A stretch of DNA of 64,000 bases from UBA4923 sp964486135 (GTDB lineage: Bacteria > Bacillota > Clostridia > Saccharofermentanales > DTU023), in the NCBI GenBank assembly GCA_964486135.1, contig CAZAKT010000005.1, positions 1-64,000 of the forward strand, given 5' to 3'. The notes beneath the pieces are model-generated. The model searched no databases. It was given only the letters and a program-made list of their open reading frames with translations, and was not told the DNA's origin. This document shows positions 17,819 through 26,881 of this stretch, piece by piece. Position 1 is the stretch's first letter. Each line of letters opens with the position of its first letter. A program made the position numbers and the translations under genes.

Positions 17819-17846
17819 CGTAAAAATTGCCTTCCCTTCCGCCGCC

Positions 17847-19049
17847 TTAAGCGTAGGATCTGAAAAACTCCTCAATGAGCTCCTTGTGGTGGCCCAGGAC
17901 GATCATATGGTGGTTGGCGATGGGCCGGCTTGTAAAATAGTCAAGACCGGAAGGGATCCCCACTTTTATCTGTGTGCGGCAGAGATTGCCTTCATGCAGG
18001 CTGGTCAGGAGATTTGCATCTGCCGCGTAGTAGGTCCTGAAATCGTCCTTGCACTTGAAGACAGTACAGGGGCCGGGTTCAAAATCTGCGCAGACCGATA
18101 TACCCAGGCCGCTCTCGAAATGAGTTGTCAGCCTATAATCCCCGGACATATCCAATGGCAGGATGCAGTGGGCAAATACAATTTCCTTGTCAGCCGGGAA
18201 GAGGCGGGAGGGGTTGACCATGAAGACAGGCTGACCCGTCAATTCACCGATGACCGCCATGGAGACCAGCGAACGACTGTCGCCCTCACAGGCCGCCCAG
18301 ATGCCTTCGGCGTTGAGTATGCCAAGCGCCAGGCAACCCGTAATGCAGAAAGGTTCCAGCAAATCAAAGCAACGGAGGGTAAAGCCGTCGAGTTCATACC
18401 GATCGACAATCCGGCGACAGGCACCATAAACTTCAAGCGCCCTCTCCATTTCCTCCCCCTTGTAGCCTTTGGCTTTCAGGGCCTGGGTCCAGACATTGTC
18501 CCGGTAGCTTTTTTTATTGATCTCTTCCAGGATCTCTGGCATGGAAAGGGGGACCAGCTCCATCCCCGAGCGCTCCCGCAGCCGGTCCGCCTGAACTGGT
18601 TCACTGATCAGCCAGTCCGATTCACCCGTAACCCCCAGGCGGAGGCCGCGCAGCTTGTCACGCGTCCGGGCTACACGGAGCAGGATATCGAGCCGCCGGG
18701 CAATCTCATTGGCGGTCCCGTGGAGTATTTCCCCCTTTTCACCCTGTTCGTTCAGATAGGAAAGAATCTCCATGGAAGCCGCAAGCGAATTGTGGGTGGG
18801 GGTCGTCAGCAGGATGTAGGGACCTTTGACCTTCTTGTAAATCCGCTTGAAAACCTGTTCCGACCCGCCTGAGCCTACAAAAAAGAGACTGAGCGCTTGC
18901 CGGGCGAAATCCTCTTCGTCCTGGGTGAAGGCCAGGTCTTCACCCAGGGCGTCGGAAATTCCGGCAAGAAAGGCCTCACAGTAAGCCTGCAGGTTTGGAT
19001 CACGATTGTCATCGGGAGCCTTGACCAGCCAAACACTATTCCTTGTCAT
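17847..19049 (-). CDS. L-fucose/L-arabinose isomerase-like protein
   Basis: 400 aa. The overall pattern is that of the shortened fucose/arabinose isomerase relatives of clostridia: an N-terminal Rossmann-like half (LFFVGSGGSEQVFKRI, then TPTHNSLAASMEILSYL) and a C-terminal half with GCLALGILNAEGIWAACEGD and MANPSR-like FMVNPSRLF. The Glu in ACEGD is placed like a metal ligand of true isomerases. It is shorter than FucI (about 590) or AraA (about 500), so the substrate is open. GGAGGG precedes the ATG. An acyl-CoA synthetase lies 54 nt upstream. Confidence 0.65.
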   Translation of the reverse strand: MTRNSVWLVKAPDDNRDPNLQAYCEAFLAGISDALGEDLAFTQDEEDFARQALSLFFVGSGGSEQVFKRIYKKVKGPYILLTTPTHNSLAASMEILSYLNEQGEKGEILHGTANEIARRLDILLRVARTRDKLRGLRLGVTGESDWLISEPVQADRLRERSGMELVPLSMPEILEEINKKSYRDNVWTQALKAKGYKGEEMERALEVYGACRRIVDRYELDGFTLRCFDLLEPFCITGCLALGILNAEGIWAACEGDSRSLVSMAVIGELTGQPVFMVNPSRLFPADKEIVFAHCILPLDMSGDYRLTTHFESGLGISVCADFEPGPCTVFKCKDDFRTYYAADANLLTSLHEGNLCRTQIKVGIPSGLDYFTSRPIANHHMIVLGHHKELIEEFFRSYA

Positions 19050-19103
19050 TGAAATCCCTCCTGACTGGATCCGGCTGGATCCGGATCCAGGCCCTTCACC
19101 AAT

Positions 19104-21023
19104 CTATTTGCCGGCTATCGTATCGTGACTTAAGGCGCCCATCAACTGGTCAATGTTCTTGCCTCTCAGAGATTGCCAGGATGCCTTGGTCTTGGCAAAA
19201 TAGTCCTCTATCGTTGCCAGTTCAACACCGCGCCGGACCTTCATGGTTGTCGTCTTGACCATATCCTGCAGGCTGTAAAAATGGGAACGTATTTCCTTGA
19301 AGGAAGGCAGGCCCCGGTTGATCTCCTCGATGAGGGTGGCCAGGGCCTTGGCCATTTCCTCTTCGGTTGGATCGCGTTGCAAATTGTCACGCATCTTATC
19401 CGGGTCGATGACCACCTTTGCTGTGATAATTACATCGCCTCCAGTCCCGGGATGGCCGAAAACAAGGGCGTCGCGGACCAAATCGTGACGATAGAGCAAG
19501 GCTTCGATCTCCTCAGGGAAGACCTTTTTCCCACTGCGCAGGACGATCATGGATTTGCGGCGACCGGTAATCACCAGACTCTTCCTTCGCGTAAATCTTC
19601 CCACGTCAGCCGTATGAAGCCAGCCCTCCTCATCGATCGCCTCGGCCGTCGCCTCGGGATCATCGAGATAGCCTTTCATGACGATATCGGAGCGGACCAG
19701 GATTTCACCTTCTCCCTTGCCACCGTTGTCAATGGCAACCTCGACACCCGCCAGCGGCTGGCCGACCGTGGCGAACTCATTTACCCGGGTATTCCCGCCA
19801 CTGACCACCGGTGATGCCTCGGTCAAGCCATAACCCGCCAGGACTTCAATACCGATAGCACGGAAGAACTTCAGTGTAGCGAGTTCAACAGGCGCGGCTC
19901 CGCAGATGATAAACTTCAGGTTGCCGCCCAGTTTCGCGAGCACATCTTTCATCAGCTTGCGGCGGATATCGATGCCCATCCGGTAGAGGAAGGTGGAGAT
20001 GGCCATCCCCGTCTTGAGTTTCCTGGCCTGTCCCGACTTGGCGGCCTCACTCAAGACCCGCCGGTAGACGGCATCAAGGATGGCCGGAACGACAACGGTC
20101 AGATGGACCTGGTGCTCCTCAAAATTCTTGCCTATGTAGCGCAGACCATCAAAAACATGGATGCTTCCTCCCATTGCCAGGACGGTCAGAAAGCCGCAGG
20201 TGTTCTCAAAGGCATGGTGGAGGGGAAGAATGGACAAGGTCTTCAGGGGGTCCGGGAAGGAGACGGAGCCCAGAAGGGCCCGAACGTCGGCCACCATGGA
20301 CTGGTTGGTCAAAATAGCGGCCTTCGAATTGGCGCTGGTGCCTGAGGTGAAGAGGATGGCCGCATCTTCCTTGGGATCATCCGGTACAAGCAGGGCAGGT
20401 TCACCGACAGGATCCGGCAGATCGCCGAGGGCCTCGTCCAGGATGAAAAGCCGATCATTCTCAGCCATTTCCTCCTTCAGACTCTCCTTGAAATCCTCTG
20501 TCGCCAAGCCACGGTCCATGATGACGCGGTGGGTGAGTTTCGGCAACTTGTCCTGCATGGCCTCGATATGTTTGTGCCAGTCCACATCATAAATAAACAT
20601 GACTGACTCGCTTCGCTGAAGGATGGGCTCCAGCTCTTCCGGTTTCAAAAGGCGGTCAATCGGAACAATGACGCCAAAACCGGACGCTACGGCCAACCAA
20701 GTCACCATCCACAGATAGCTGTTGTCACCGATCAGGGCGATCCGGCTGCCAGGGGGCAGCTGATCCGCCAGCCAGGTCTGCATCTTGGCCACATCCTGGG
20801 CGAGCTCTCGATAAGTACGGGACATGATCTCCGTGTCGCGGGGCCTGATCCGCCAACGGACGGCTTCACGATCGCCGAACTGATGGTAGCCACGCAAGAT
20901 AATATCTGTCAACAGATTGATGGGGGGGATCTTGTACCAGGTCTTTCCTTTGACAATTTGCAGTTTACGGGTCTCTTTTTCCCTGCCGGTGTCGGACATC
21001 GGCTTCTCGAAATTATCTCTCAT
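19104..21023 (-). CDS. AMP-forming acyl-CoA synthetase (long-chain type)
   Basis: 639 aa, cytoplasmic; activates a carboxylic acid as acyl-AMP then acyl-CoA. ATP loop ILFTSGTSANSKAAILTN (about 228-245), where the usual Gly-x-Pro-Lys-Gly is changed but the Lys kept; then GYGLTEASPVVSGG and the hinge region GYLDDPEATAEAIDEEGWLHTADVGRF, followed by a C-terminal lid with KSMIVLRSGKKVFPEEIE. These match FadD/FAA-type enzymes; chain length is unknown. Ribosome site GGAG 8 nt before the ATG. Confidence 0.87.
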   Translation of the reverse strand: MRDNFEKPMSDTGREKETRKLQIVKGKTWYKIPPINLLTDIILRGYHQFGDREAVRWRIRPRDTEIMSRTYRELAQDVAKMQTWLADQLPPGSRIALIGDNSYLWMVTWLAVASGFGVIVPIDRLLKPEELEPILQRSESVMFIYDVDWHKHIEAMQDKLPKLTHRVIMDRGLATEDFKESLKEEMAENDRLFILDEALGDLPDPVGEPALLVPDDPKEDAAILFTSGTSANSKAAILTNQSMVADVRALLGSVSFPDPLKTLSILPLHHAFENTCGFLTVLAMGGSIHVFDGLRYIGKNFEEHQVHLTVVVPAILDAVYRRVLSEAAKSGQARKLKTGMAISTFLYRMGIDIRRKLMKDVLAKLGGNLKFIICGAAPVELATLKFFRAIGIEVLAGYGLTEASPVVSGGNTRVNEFATVGQPLAGVEVAIDNGGKGEGEILVRSDIVMKGYLDDPEATAEAIDEEGWLHTADVGRFTRRKSLVITGRRKSMIVLRSGKKVFPEEIEALLYRHDLVRDALVFGHPGTGGDVIITAKVVIDPDKMRDNLQRDPTEEEMAKALATLIEEINRGLPSFKEIRSHFYSLQDMVKTTTMKVRRGVELATIEDYFAKTKASWQSLRGKNIDQLMGALSHDTIAGK

Positions 21024-21060
21024 TAAATATTCTCCAGTTTATTTTGTAAAAATTTGTCTG

Positions 21061-21546
21061 TTATGGAAACAACAAGCCGTATAGCAGGACATGCGATACG
21101 GTGATGGCGACGATCAGGAGGAGGGCGACCAGGCTGATAAGAAGAGCGCCTATGCCAAGCGCCCGCCCGTCACTTTCCCGGCGCCTCGACAAGTGTATCC
21201 CGAAAGGCGACAGGATCAGGCCAAAGAGGGCAAGCAAGCCGCTGCCGGCCCCAAGGACGATTGTCGCGTAGTAGTAATAGTGAAGGAGTATTCTATTGGT
21301 CCCGTCATAAAGCAGGTAATTGTCAAAGGCTTCCTTGTAAAAAATCAGAAGGAGCAGGCTGAGCAAGGCTGACGTAAAGCCAAACCCGGTAATGCCAGGC
21401 ACACCTCTCTTGATTTTTCCTTGTTTTGGCGGGGCTAGCGGGGCTGGCGCCGGCGCCACGACATAAGCTTCCTGGACCGGGCGGGGCTGTTCCGGCATCT
21501 CAACGGGCTTTTGCTCATTTTCGGCCGGGTAAGTCTGTTCGGACAT
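21061..21546 (-). CDS. Small membrane protein with Pro-rich N-terminus (DUF4190-like)
   Basis: 161 aa. Residues 1-48 are Pro/Glu-rich and cytoplasmic; three hydrophobic helices follow (about 52-75, 88-110, 130-158), the spacing seen in DUF4190-type proteins. No catalytic motif. AAGGAG precedes the ATG. It ends 37 nt before the acyl-CoA synthetase start, so the two may share a transcript. Confidence 0.65.
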   Translation of the reverse strand: MSEQTYPAENEQKPVEMPEQPRPVQEAYVVAPAPAPLAPPKQGKIKRGVPGITGFGFTSALLSLLLLIFYKEAFDNYLLYDGTNRILLHYYYYATIVLGAGSGLLALFGLILSPFGIHLSRRRESDGRALGIGALLISLVALLLIVAITVSHVLLYGLLFP

Positions 21547-21663
21547 GGAAGGCTCCTTTCCGCGATAGTCATCCTTTCAGGGGAATAATCGCATTCCGTG
21601 TAGTTTACAGTATACTCGTGAACTAATAGCGTACAAGCCTTGAATCATTCAAGTCCATTCCTG

Positions 21664-22710
21664 TCACATTTGTGATGTCTGCCTACCTTCCTTTTCAGGA
21701 AATCCTTCAAATATTCTATCAAAAAGACAATTAAGCTGTTTTTGTCCTTCTGAAGCCAGTTGTTCATAGCGGAGCAAGAGATCACGACCAAGTTCAGTAA
21801 GCTTGCTGCTCCCGCCCTCCTGACCGCCTGGCCTGCGGTCGATCACCTGGGCGCCCAGCTCTTCTTCGAGCAGGTTCAGTATCTGCCAGCCCTTGCTATA
21901 GGACAGCTTCATCCGGGCACAGGCCGTCCTTACCGAACCCGTCTCATCCACCAGGCGGAGGAGGGTGGCGGGACCCGGTCCAAAAAAGTGCGTTTCACGG
22001 GCCAGGCTGAGTTTAATGCGGGCGCGCAAGGGCAGATCCTCCTGCTGGCCGGCCACCTGGGGATATTCCGTATAGTCTTCAAGATTGCCGATACTGGAGA
22101 GCACACCCTGGTCCGGCAGGGGAATCCTGTCTACAGGCCCCGGCAAGAGGGCGATCAGATCGGCCAGTGACCGACCCTGCCCCCCCCCGGTCAGCTCTGG
22201 GAGGCTCTCCCGATGGAAGACGACAGGAAGGCCGTCCTGCCCCTCAAAAACGGGAAGGGCGACCGGTTGACCCGACATAAGGAGCCTTGACAGCGTCTCC
22301 TGGTCGACTGAAGGTATAAGCGGTGTCGCCAGCCAGATCCTGTCGCAAGCCTCACAGGTCCTCTCCACATAAGACAGTCCTTGCAGGGCGTCATCAAAAA
22401 AACTTGTTTCCTTCCAGCGCGGATTATTAAGGCAGACAACGCTCATCTTTGACAGGTGTCGTTCCAATCTCTCACTTTCAAAGCCGGTGATCACAACAAT
22501 GGGCGCTGCCCCGGCATGCTGGAGTCGGATGATGACACGTTCGATAAAGGTAAGCTGGCCGGCCTTGATCAGGGCCGGCAGGATTTCCCCTGACTCCCCG
22601 CCCGGGCCGGTTACGGCATCGCCGGGCTCCAAGGGTCTTGACGCCACAATGACAGCCGCCCCGCGCACAGGCGAAGCCCCTCCCCCAGTCAGCTCTCTTT
22701 CAAGCTCCAT
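21664..22710 (-). CDS. MobA/MocA-like nucleotidyltransferase fused to a ModE-like DNA-binding domain
   Basis: 348 aa. Residues about 17-220 have the shape of MobA/MocA cytidylyl- or guanylyltransferases for molybdenum cofactor (ILPALIKAGQLTFIERVI, VVITGFESERLERHL). Residues 229-320 match the N-terminal winged helix of ModE (ARIKLSLARETHFFGPGPAT, VRTACARMKLSYSKGWQIL). The glycine-rich LAAGxSxRMG loop that binds the nucleotide is missing, so catalysis is doubtful and a sensing role is possible. It starts 38 nt after the xanthine dehydrogenase stops, consistent with maturation or regulation of that molybdoenzyme. Confidence 0.82.
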   Translation of the reverse strand: MELERELTGGGASPVRGAAVIVASRPLEPGDAVTGPGGESGEILPALIKAGQLTFIERVIIRLQHAGAAPIVVITGFESERLERHLSKMSVVCLNNPRWKETSFFDDALQGLSYVERTCEACDRIWLATPLIPSVDQETLSRLLMSGQPVALPVFEGQDGLPVVFHRESLPELTGGGQGRSLADLIALLPGPVDRIPLPDQGVLSSIGNLEDYTEYPQVAGQQEDLPLRARIKLSLARETHFFGPGPATLLRLVDETGSVRTACARMKLSYSKGWQILNLLEEELGAQVIDRRPGGQEGGSSKLTELGRDLLLRYEQLASEGQKQLNCLFDRIFEGFPEKEGRQTSQM

Positions 22711-22748
22711 ACCGCTCCCGATTGGACCGCCGCCGCCTGGACAAGAGG

Positions 22749-25316
22749 CTACTTCTTCTTGCGGTAAAAGGTATCGTCCAAGGGTAGCCGGGTCCTTCTT
22801 TTACCGTCCAGTCTGTAGTAGGCGTGCGCGACAGAAGGCGCGATCGGGACGCAGGCGAGTTCACCGATGCCCCGCGCGCCGTAGGCCAGGTCAACATAGC
22901 CAGGGCCCTTGACAATGTGGGTCTCAATCTCCGGTACCCGGTTGGCCCGGAAAAGTCCGTAGCTTCCGAGTTTAAACTGGGGGATACCGCCCGGATTGAC
23001 AAATTCCTCCGTCAGGGCGTAACCAAGTCCCATCACACAGCCCCCCTCGATCTGGCCCTCAACGGCAGTGAGGTTGACCGGTGTCCCCACATCGTAGGCA
23101 CCCACCATCTTCTCCAGGCGACCCTCTTCATCCAGGATGGTGACCTCACAACCATAGCTGTATCCGATATGGCTGACAGGATTCTCCTTGTCGGAACCCA
23201 GTGGATCAGTCGGAGGACCGAATTCGCCGAAAAATTCACGGCCCTCAAGTTTGCTGATATCGCCTCCCGCGGCCTCGAGCGCCTCCTTCAATTCCTCAGC
23301 AGCCTGCCGGGTCGCCTCACCAGTGAAAAGTGTCTGCCTTGACGCGGTGCTGGTCCCGGCATCCGGTGTACGATCCGTGTCCGGCATTTCAAAGACCGTA
23401 TCAGTGACTTCACAGGCAAGGCTTTGGCAGACGATCGAGGTCACCATCTGGGCGACCCCCTGGCCTGAGCAGGCGGCCGAAGTCCGGATATGGATCCTGC
23501 CCTTTTCAACGGAAAGGATACAGCGGCCAAAGTCAGGGACCCCGACACCGAGCCCGCTATTCTTGAAGCCGCAGGCAAGTCCTGCATAGGGGCTTGACTC
23601 ATAGGCCGCCTTCACTGCCTCCAGGCATTCGGCAAGGCCGCAGCTTTGATCGACAATCTGGCCGTTGGGAAGGACATCCCCCGGTCTCACGACGTTGAGA
23701 TATCGGAATTCCCAGGGATCCATGCCACATTTCTCCGCCAGGAGATTGAGGTTGCTCTCCATGGCGTAACAGCTCTGGGTCACGCCGAAACCCCGGAAAG
23801 CGCCTGACACGACATTATTGGTATAGATGGCCTTGCCCGTAATGTCCACATTCTGGAAGTTGTAGGGTCCCCCCGCATGGGTACAGGCCCGCTGGGTAAC
23901 GGGGCCGCCAAGCGAGGCGTAGGCACCGGTATCCGCTGTGATTTCAGCGATGAGGGCCGTAATCCGGCCTTCCGCGTCACAGGAGGTGGTCATCTTCATA
24001 GTCATGGGATGGCGCTTGGTGTGGACAATCGTACTTTCATAACGGGAGAGCTTCACCTTGACACGCCGGCCCGTCTTCCAGGCAAGCAGGGCGGCGTGGT
24101 GCTGGACGCTCATGTCCTCCCGGCCACCAAAAGCTCCCCCCACCAGGCCTGACCGGACGTGGATACGTTCAGGATCAAGACCCAGCATATTGGAAACCTC
24201 ACGCTGCTCATCGTAGATGGACTGGGAGGCCGTGATGAGATGGACCCCCTCATCATCCGACGGCCAGGCGATGGCGCACTCCGTTTCCAGGAAGGCATGC
24301 TCTTCCCAGGAAACCTGGTAGGTTTCTGACACGACATGGGCCGCCTCGGCCACCGCCTTATGGGCGTCGCCACGAATCAAACGCTCACTGGAAAGAATAT
24401 TCCCTCCCTCATGGATCTTGGGTGCATCCTCTTTCATGGCCTCAAAGGGGTCGAGCACCGGCACAAGTTCCGTATAATCCACCTCGATCAGGTCGAGCAC
24501 CTCCTGCAGACTTTCCGCTTTCCCTGTCGCCACCAGGGCGACGGCGTCACCGATGTAGCGCGTGACCGAACCTTGGGGAATCATGACGTCCCAATCCTGA
24601 ACCAGGTGGCCAATTGTGTTGTTGGGGACGTCCCCGGCAGTCAGGACCGCAATGCAGTCGGGGTGTTCCAGGGCCTTGGAAATATCAATACGGTTGACGC
24701 GGGCGCGGGGATAGGGAGTGCGGAGGGCCCGGCCATGGACCAGGTCCTCGAACTGGTAGTCGTCGGGGAACTTACCCGTCCCCAGCACCTTTTCCATAAC
24801 GTCAATACGCTGGGAGCGGTCGCCGACCCTGACCTCGGGATCGAGGAGGGGCACGGGACGGTCTGTTCTGAAGTAGAGGGCGGCCTCCTCAATCGCGTCG
24901 ATTATTTTCTTATAACCCGTACAACGGCAAAGGTTACCGGTAATGGCCTTGGCTATATCGTCACGCGTCGGCTCCGGATTCTTGTCGAGCAGGACCTTGG
25001 CTGCCATAACCATGCCCGGCGTGCAGTATCCGCACTGGACGGCGCCCGCCTCGGCGAAGCTGTGGACATAGACTTCCCTTTCCCGGGGCGACAGCCCCTC
25101 CACCGTGATGATATTTGAACCGTCAAAGCGGGAAGCCATCATAATACAGGATCTGACCAGCCTGCCGTCCACCACAACGGAACAGGTGCCGCAGGCACCC
25201 TCACTGCAGCCATCCTTGACGGATATCAGGCCAAGATCATCACGCAAGAAATCGATCAGCCTCTTGTCCTCAGCAAGACTGTATTGTTTTTGGTTGACCG
25301 TTAAAGTCCAGGACAT
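22749..25316 (-). CDS. Selenium-dependent xanthine dehydrogenase
   Basis: 855 aa from the ATG at 25316, which has AAGGAGG at the right distance; an ATG two codons earlier is too close. Hydroxylates purines such as hypoxanthine or xanthine at a molybdenum centre. Two [2Fe-2S] clusters: Cys37, 42, 45, 57 and Cys95, 98, 130, 132. The Mo-cofactor part follows with GGAFGGRED, GAFRGFGVTQS and the C-terminal GARGIGE carrying the likely catalytic Glu819. No FAD domain is present; YgfK or another partner must take the electrons. The iron-sulfur/molybdenum single-chain form fits the selenium-dependent subfamily, whose selenium is a labile ligand, not selenocysteine. Confidence 0.9.
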   Translation of the reverse strand: MSWTLTVNQKQYSLAEDKRLIDFLRDDLGLISVKDGCSEGACGTCSVVVDGRLVRSCIMMASRFDGSNIITVEGLSPREREVYVHSFAEAGAVQCGYCTPGMVMAAKVLLDKNPEPTRDDIAKAITGNLCRCTGYKKIIDAIEEAALYFRTDRPVPLLDPEVRVGDRSQRIDVMEKVLGTGKFPDDYQFEDLVHGRALRTPYPRARVNRIDISKALEHPDCIAVLTAGDVPNNTIGHLVQDWDVMIPQGSVTRYIGDAVALVATGKAESLQEVLDLIEVDYTELVPVLDPFEAMKEDAPKIHEGGNILSSERLIRGDAHKAVAEAAHVVSETYQVSWEEHAFLETECAIAWPSDDEGVHLITASQSIYDEQREVSNMLGLDPERIHVRSGLVGGAFGGREDMSVQHHAALLAWKTGRRVKVKLSRYESTIVHTKRHPMTMKMTTSCDAEGRITALIAEITADTGAYASLGGPVTQRACTHAGGPYNFQNVDITGKAIYTNNVVSGAFRGFGVTQSCYAMESNLNLLAEKCGMDPWEFRYLNVVRPGDVLPNGQIVDQSCGLAECLEAVKAAYESSPYAGLACGFKNSGLGVGVPDFGRCILSVEKGRIHIRTSAACSGQGVAQMVTSIVCQSLACEVTDTVFEMPDTDRTPDAGTSTASRQTLFTGEATRQAAEELKEALEAAGGDISKLEGREFFGEFGPPTDPLGSDKENPVSHIGYSYGCEVTILDEEGRLEKMVGAYDVGTPVNLTAVEGQIEGGCVMGLGYALTEEFVNPGGIPQFKLGSYGLFRANRVPEIETHIVKGPGYVDLAYGARGIGELACVPIAPSVAHAYYRLDGKRRTRLPLDDTFYRKKK

Positions 25317-25368
25317 GGTCATTTCCTCCTTATGATTCAGGCTGGGGGACATTCAGTTGAGAGCAGGA

Positions 25369-26772
25369 TCAGCGGATGTCCATATCGGGCAGCCGGCGCC
25401 TCAGGTATTGTCCGTCGGCTTCTTCAACCACAATAGTACCAGACGAGACCTTGTGGCGGCCTCTCAGGAAAACGTGCCGGATCTTCCCCTTCATGGGAAA
25501 GCCCTCATAGGGGGTATAGTCACAATTTTCATGGAGGAGTTCCGAAGACACCGTCCATTCAGGCTTGGGGTCCAGGACGACGATGTCGGCCTGGCTTCCG
25601 GTCTTCAGGATGCCCTTTTCCGGATACAGGCCGAAATATTTGGCGGCGTTGGTTGAGCTGATGACTGAAAACCGGTTGATATCCATCCGGCCCTGTGTAA
25701 CCCCGTAGGTGTAGAGCAGCTGCAGGCGCAACTCGATGCCGGGCGCGCCGTTGGGTATTTTCGAAAAATCATCCCTGCCCATCTCCTTTTGTCCCTTGAA
25801 GTTGAAGGAACAATGATCCGTCCCCACGAATTGGATCTCCCCCGCCGCCAGGCCATGCCAGAGGGCCTCCTGGTCAAGTCTTGAACGCAGGGGCGGGCTC
25901 ATAATATACTTGGCCGATTCAAAATCGTTGGTGGCCGGTCCCCCGTATCGGGAGGCGTCCAGCAGGAGGTACTGGGGACAGGTCTCGACAACCACCTTGA
26001 GGCCGCGCTCCCTGCTCCTCTTGATGGCCGACAGGCCCTTGGCTGTCGAAAGGTGGACGATGTGGTGATTGGCATGAAGGATCTGGTTGACAGCGCCCAG
26101 CCGGACGATGGCTTCCTCCTCCAGTCCATCGGGCCGTGTGACCTGGTGGTAATAAGGAGTCAGATGGCCCAGGGCCCGCTCGCGCCTGACCAGGACATCG
26201 ATCAGGAGACCATTTTCGCAGTGAAAACCAATGGTGGCGCCCAGGCTTTCTGCCTCTTCCAGGGCATCAAAAATCTCATCCTCCTGGACCATCATATTGT
26301 CCTTGTAGGCCATATACATCTTGAAGGAGCTGATCCCATCCTGGACCAGATCCTTCATCTCGGCCTTCAAGTCGCTGTTCCACTCCGTCAAAGCCATATG
26401 GAATCCGTAATCAATCGCGCATCTGCCTTCGGCCTTTTCGTGCCAGCGCTTCAAGCCTTCCGCCATACTTTCCCCATGGAATTGAGTGGCGAAATCAATT
26501 ACGGTTGTCGTCCCTCCGGCCAGGGCCGCCCGTGTGCCGCTCGCGAAGTCGTCCGCGGTCACCGTGCCCATGGATTCGAGCTGGAGGTGGGTGTGGGTCT
26601 CAATCCCGCCAGGCAGGAGGTAGCAGCCCTCACAATCGATGACCCGCTCCTGGGGGAGGGGCGCAAGGTCTCCTATGGCCTCAATCCGCTCTCCCTTGAT
26701 CCGGATGCTCCCTTTTATTGTCTCCTCAGGCAGGACGACAAAGCCAGCTGCCAGCAATACGGTACCTTCCAT
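25369..26772 (-). CDS. hyuA: Dihydropyrimidinase/D-hydantoinase family amidohydrolase
   Basis: 467 aa, cyclic-amide hydrolase. Metal ligands His60 and His62 in ETHTHLQ, the carbamylated Lys151 in SSFKMYMAYK, and GTDHC with the catalytic Asp near residue 320. In purine clusters of this kind the enzyme is thought to open a ring intermediate made after oxidation and deamination. GGGGGTATC precedes the ATG. It lies between ssnA upstream (with a hairpin in the gap) and the xanthine dehydrogenase downstream. Confidence 0.9.
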   Translation of the reverse strand: MEGTVLLAAGFVVLPEETIKGSIRIKGERIEAIGDLAPLPQERVIDCEGCYLLPGGIETHTHLQLESMGTVTADDFASGTRAALAGGTTTVIDFATQFHGESMAEGLKRWHEKAEGRCAIDYGFHMALTEWNSDLKAEMKDLVQDGISSFKMYMAYKDNMMVQEDEIFDALEEAESLGATIGFHCENGLLIDVLVRRERALGHLTPYYHQVTRPDGLEEEAIVRLGAVNQILHANHHIVHLSTAKGLSAIKRSRERGLKVVVETCPQYLLLDASRYGGPATNDFESAKYIMSPPLRSRLDQEALWHGLAAGEIQFVGTDHCSFNFKGQKEMGRDDFSKIPNGAPGIELRLQLLYTYGVTQGRMDINRFSVISSTNAAKYFGLYPEKGILKTGSQADIVVLDPKPEWTVSSELLHENCDYTPYEGFPMKGKIRHVFLRGRHKVSSGTIVVEEADGQYLRRRLPDMDIR

Positions 26773-26784
26773 GCGATACCCCCT

Positions 26785-26815
26785 AAAAAGTGTGCCGGAT
26801 TTGGAGATCCGGCAC
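26785..26815 (-). terminator. Intrinsic terminator or attenuator between ssnA and hyuA
   Basis: Perfect 9-bp stem (26792-26800 with 26807-26815), 6-nt loop, then on the minus strand ACTTTTTAG. It lies 12 nt before the hyuA ATG and about 65 nt after the ssnA stop, so it should lower readthrough from ygfK-ssnA into hyuA-xdh. Confidence 0.75.
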
Positions 26816-26881
26816 GAAATCAGTCAAGTGCTCCCCCACGGCCGGGTCTGTGCCAGCCCTTGCCCGGGGAACACCTTACTC

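Noticed and set aside
17784..18872. Long plus-strand ORF of 362 codons
   Set aside because: Lies antisense to the isomerase-like gene, has no family features or start site, and reflects the GC-rich third positions of the real gene.
22749..25316. Selenocysteine in the xanthine dehydrogenase
   Set aside because: No in-frame UGA; in this subfamily selenium is a non-coded ligand at the molybdenum centre.
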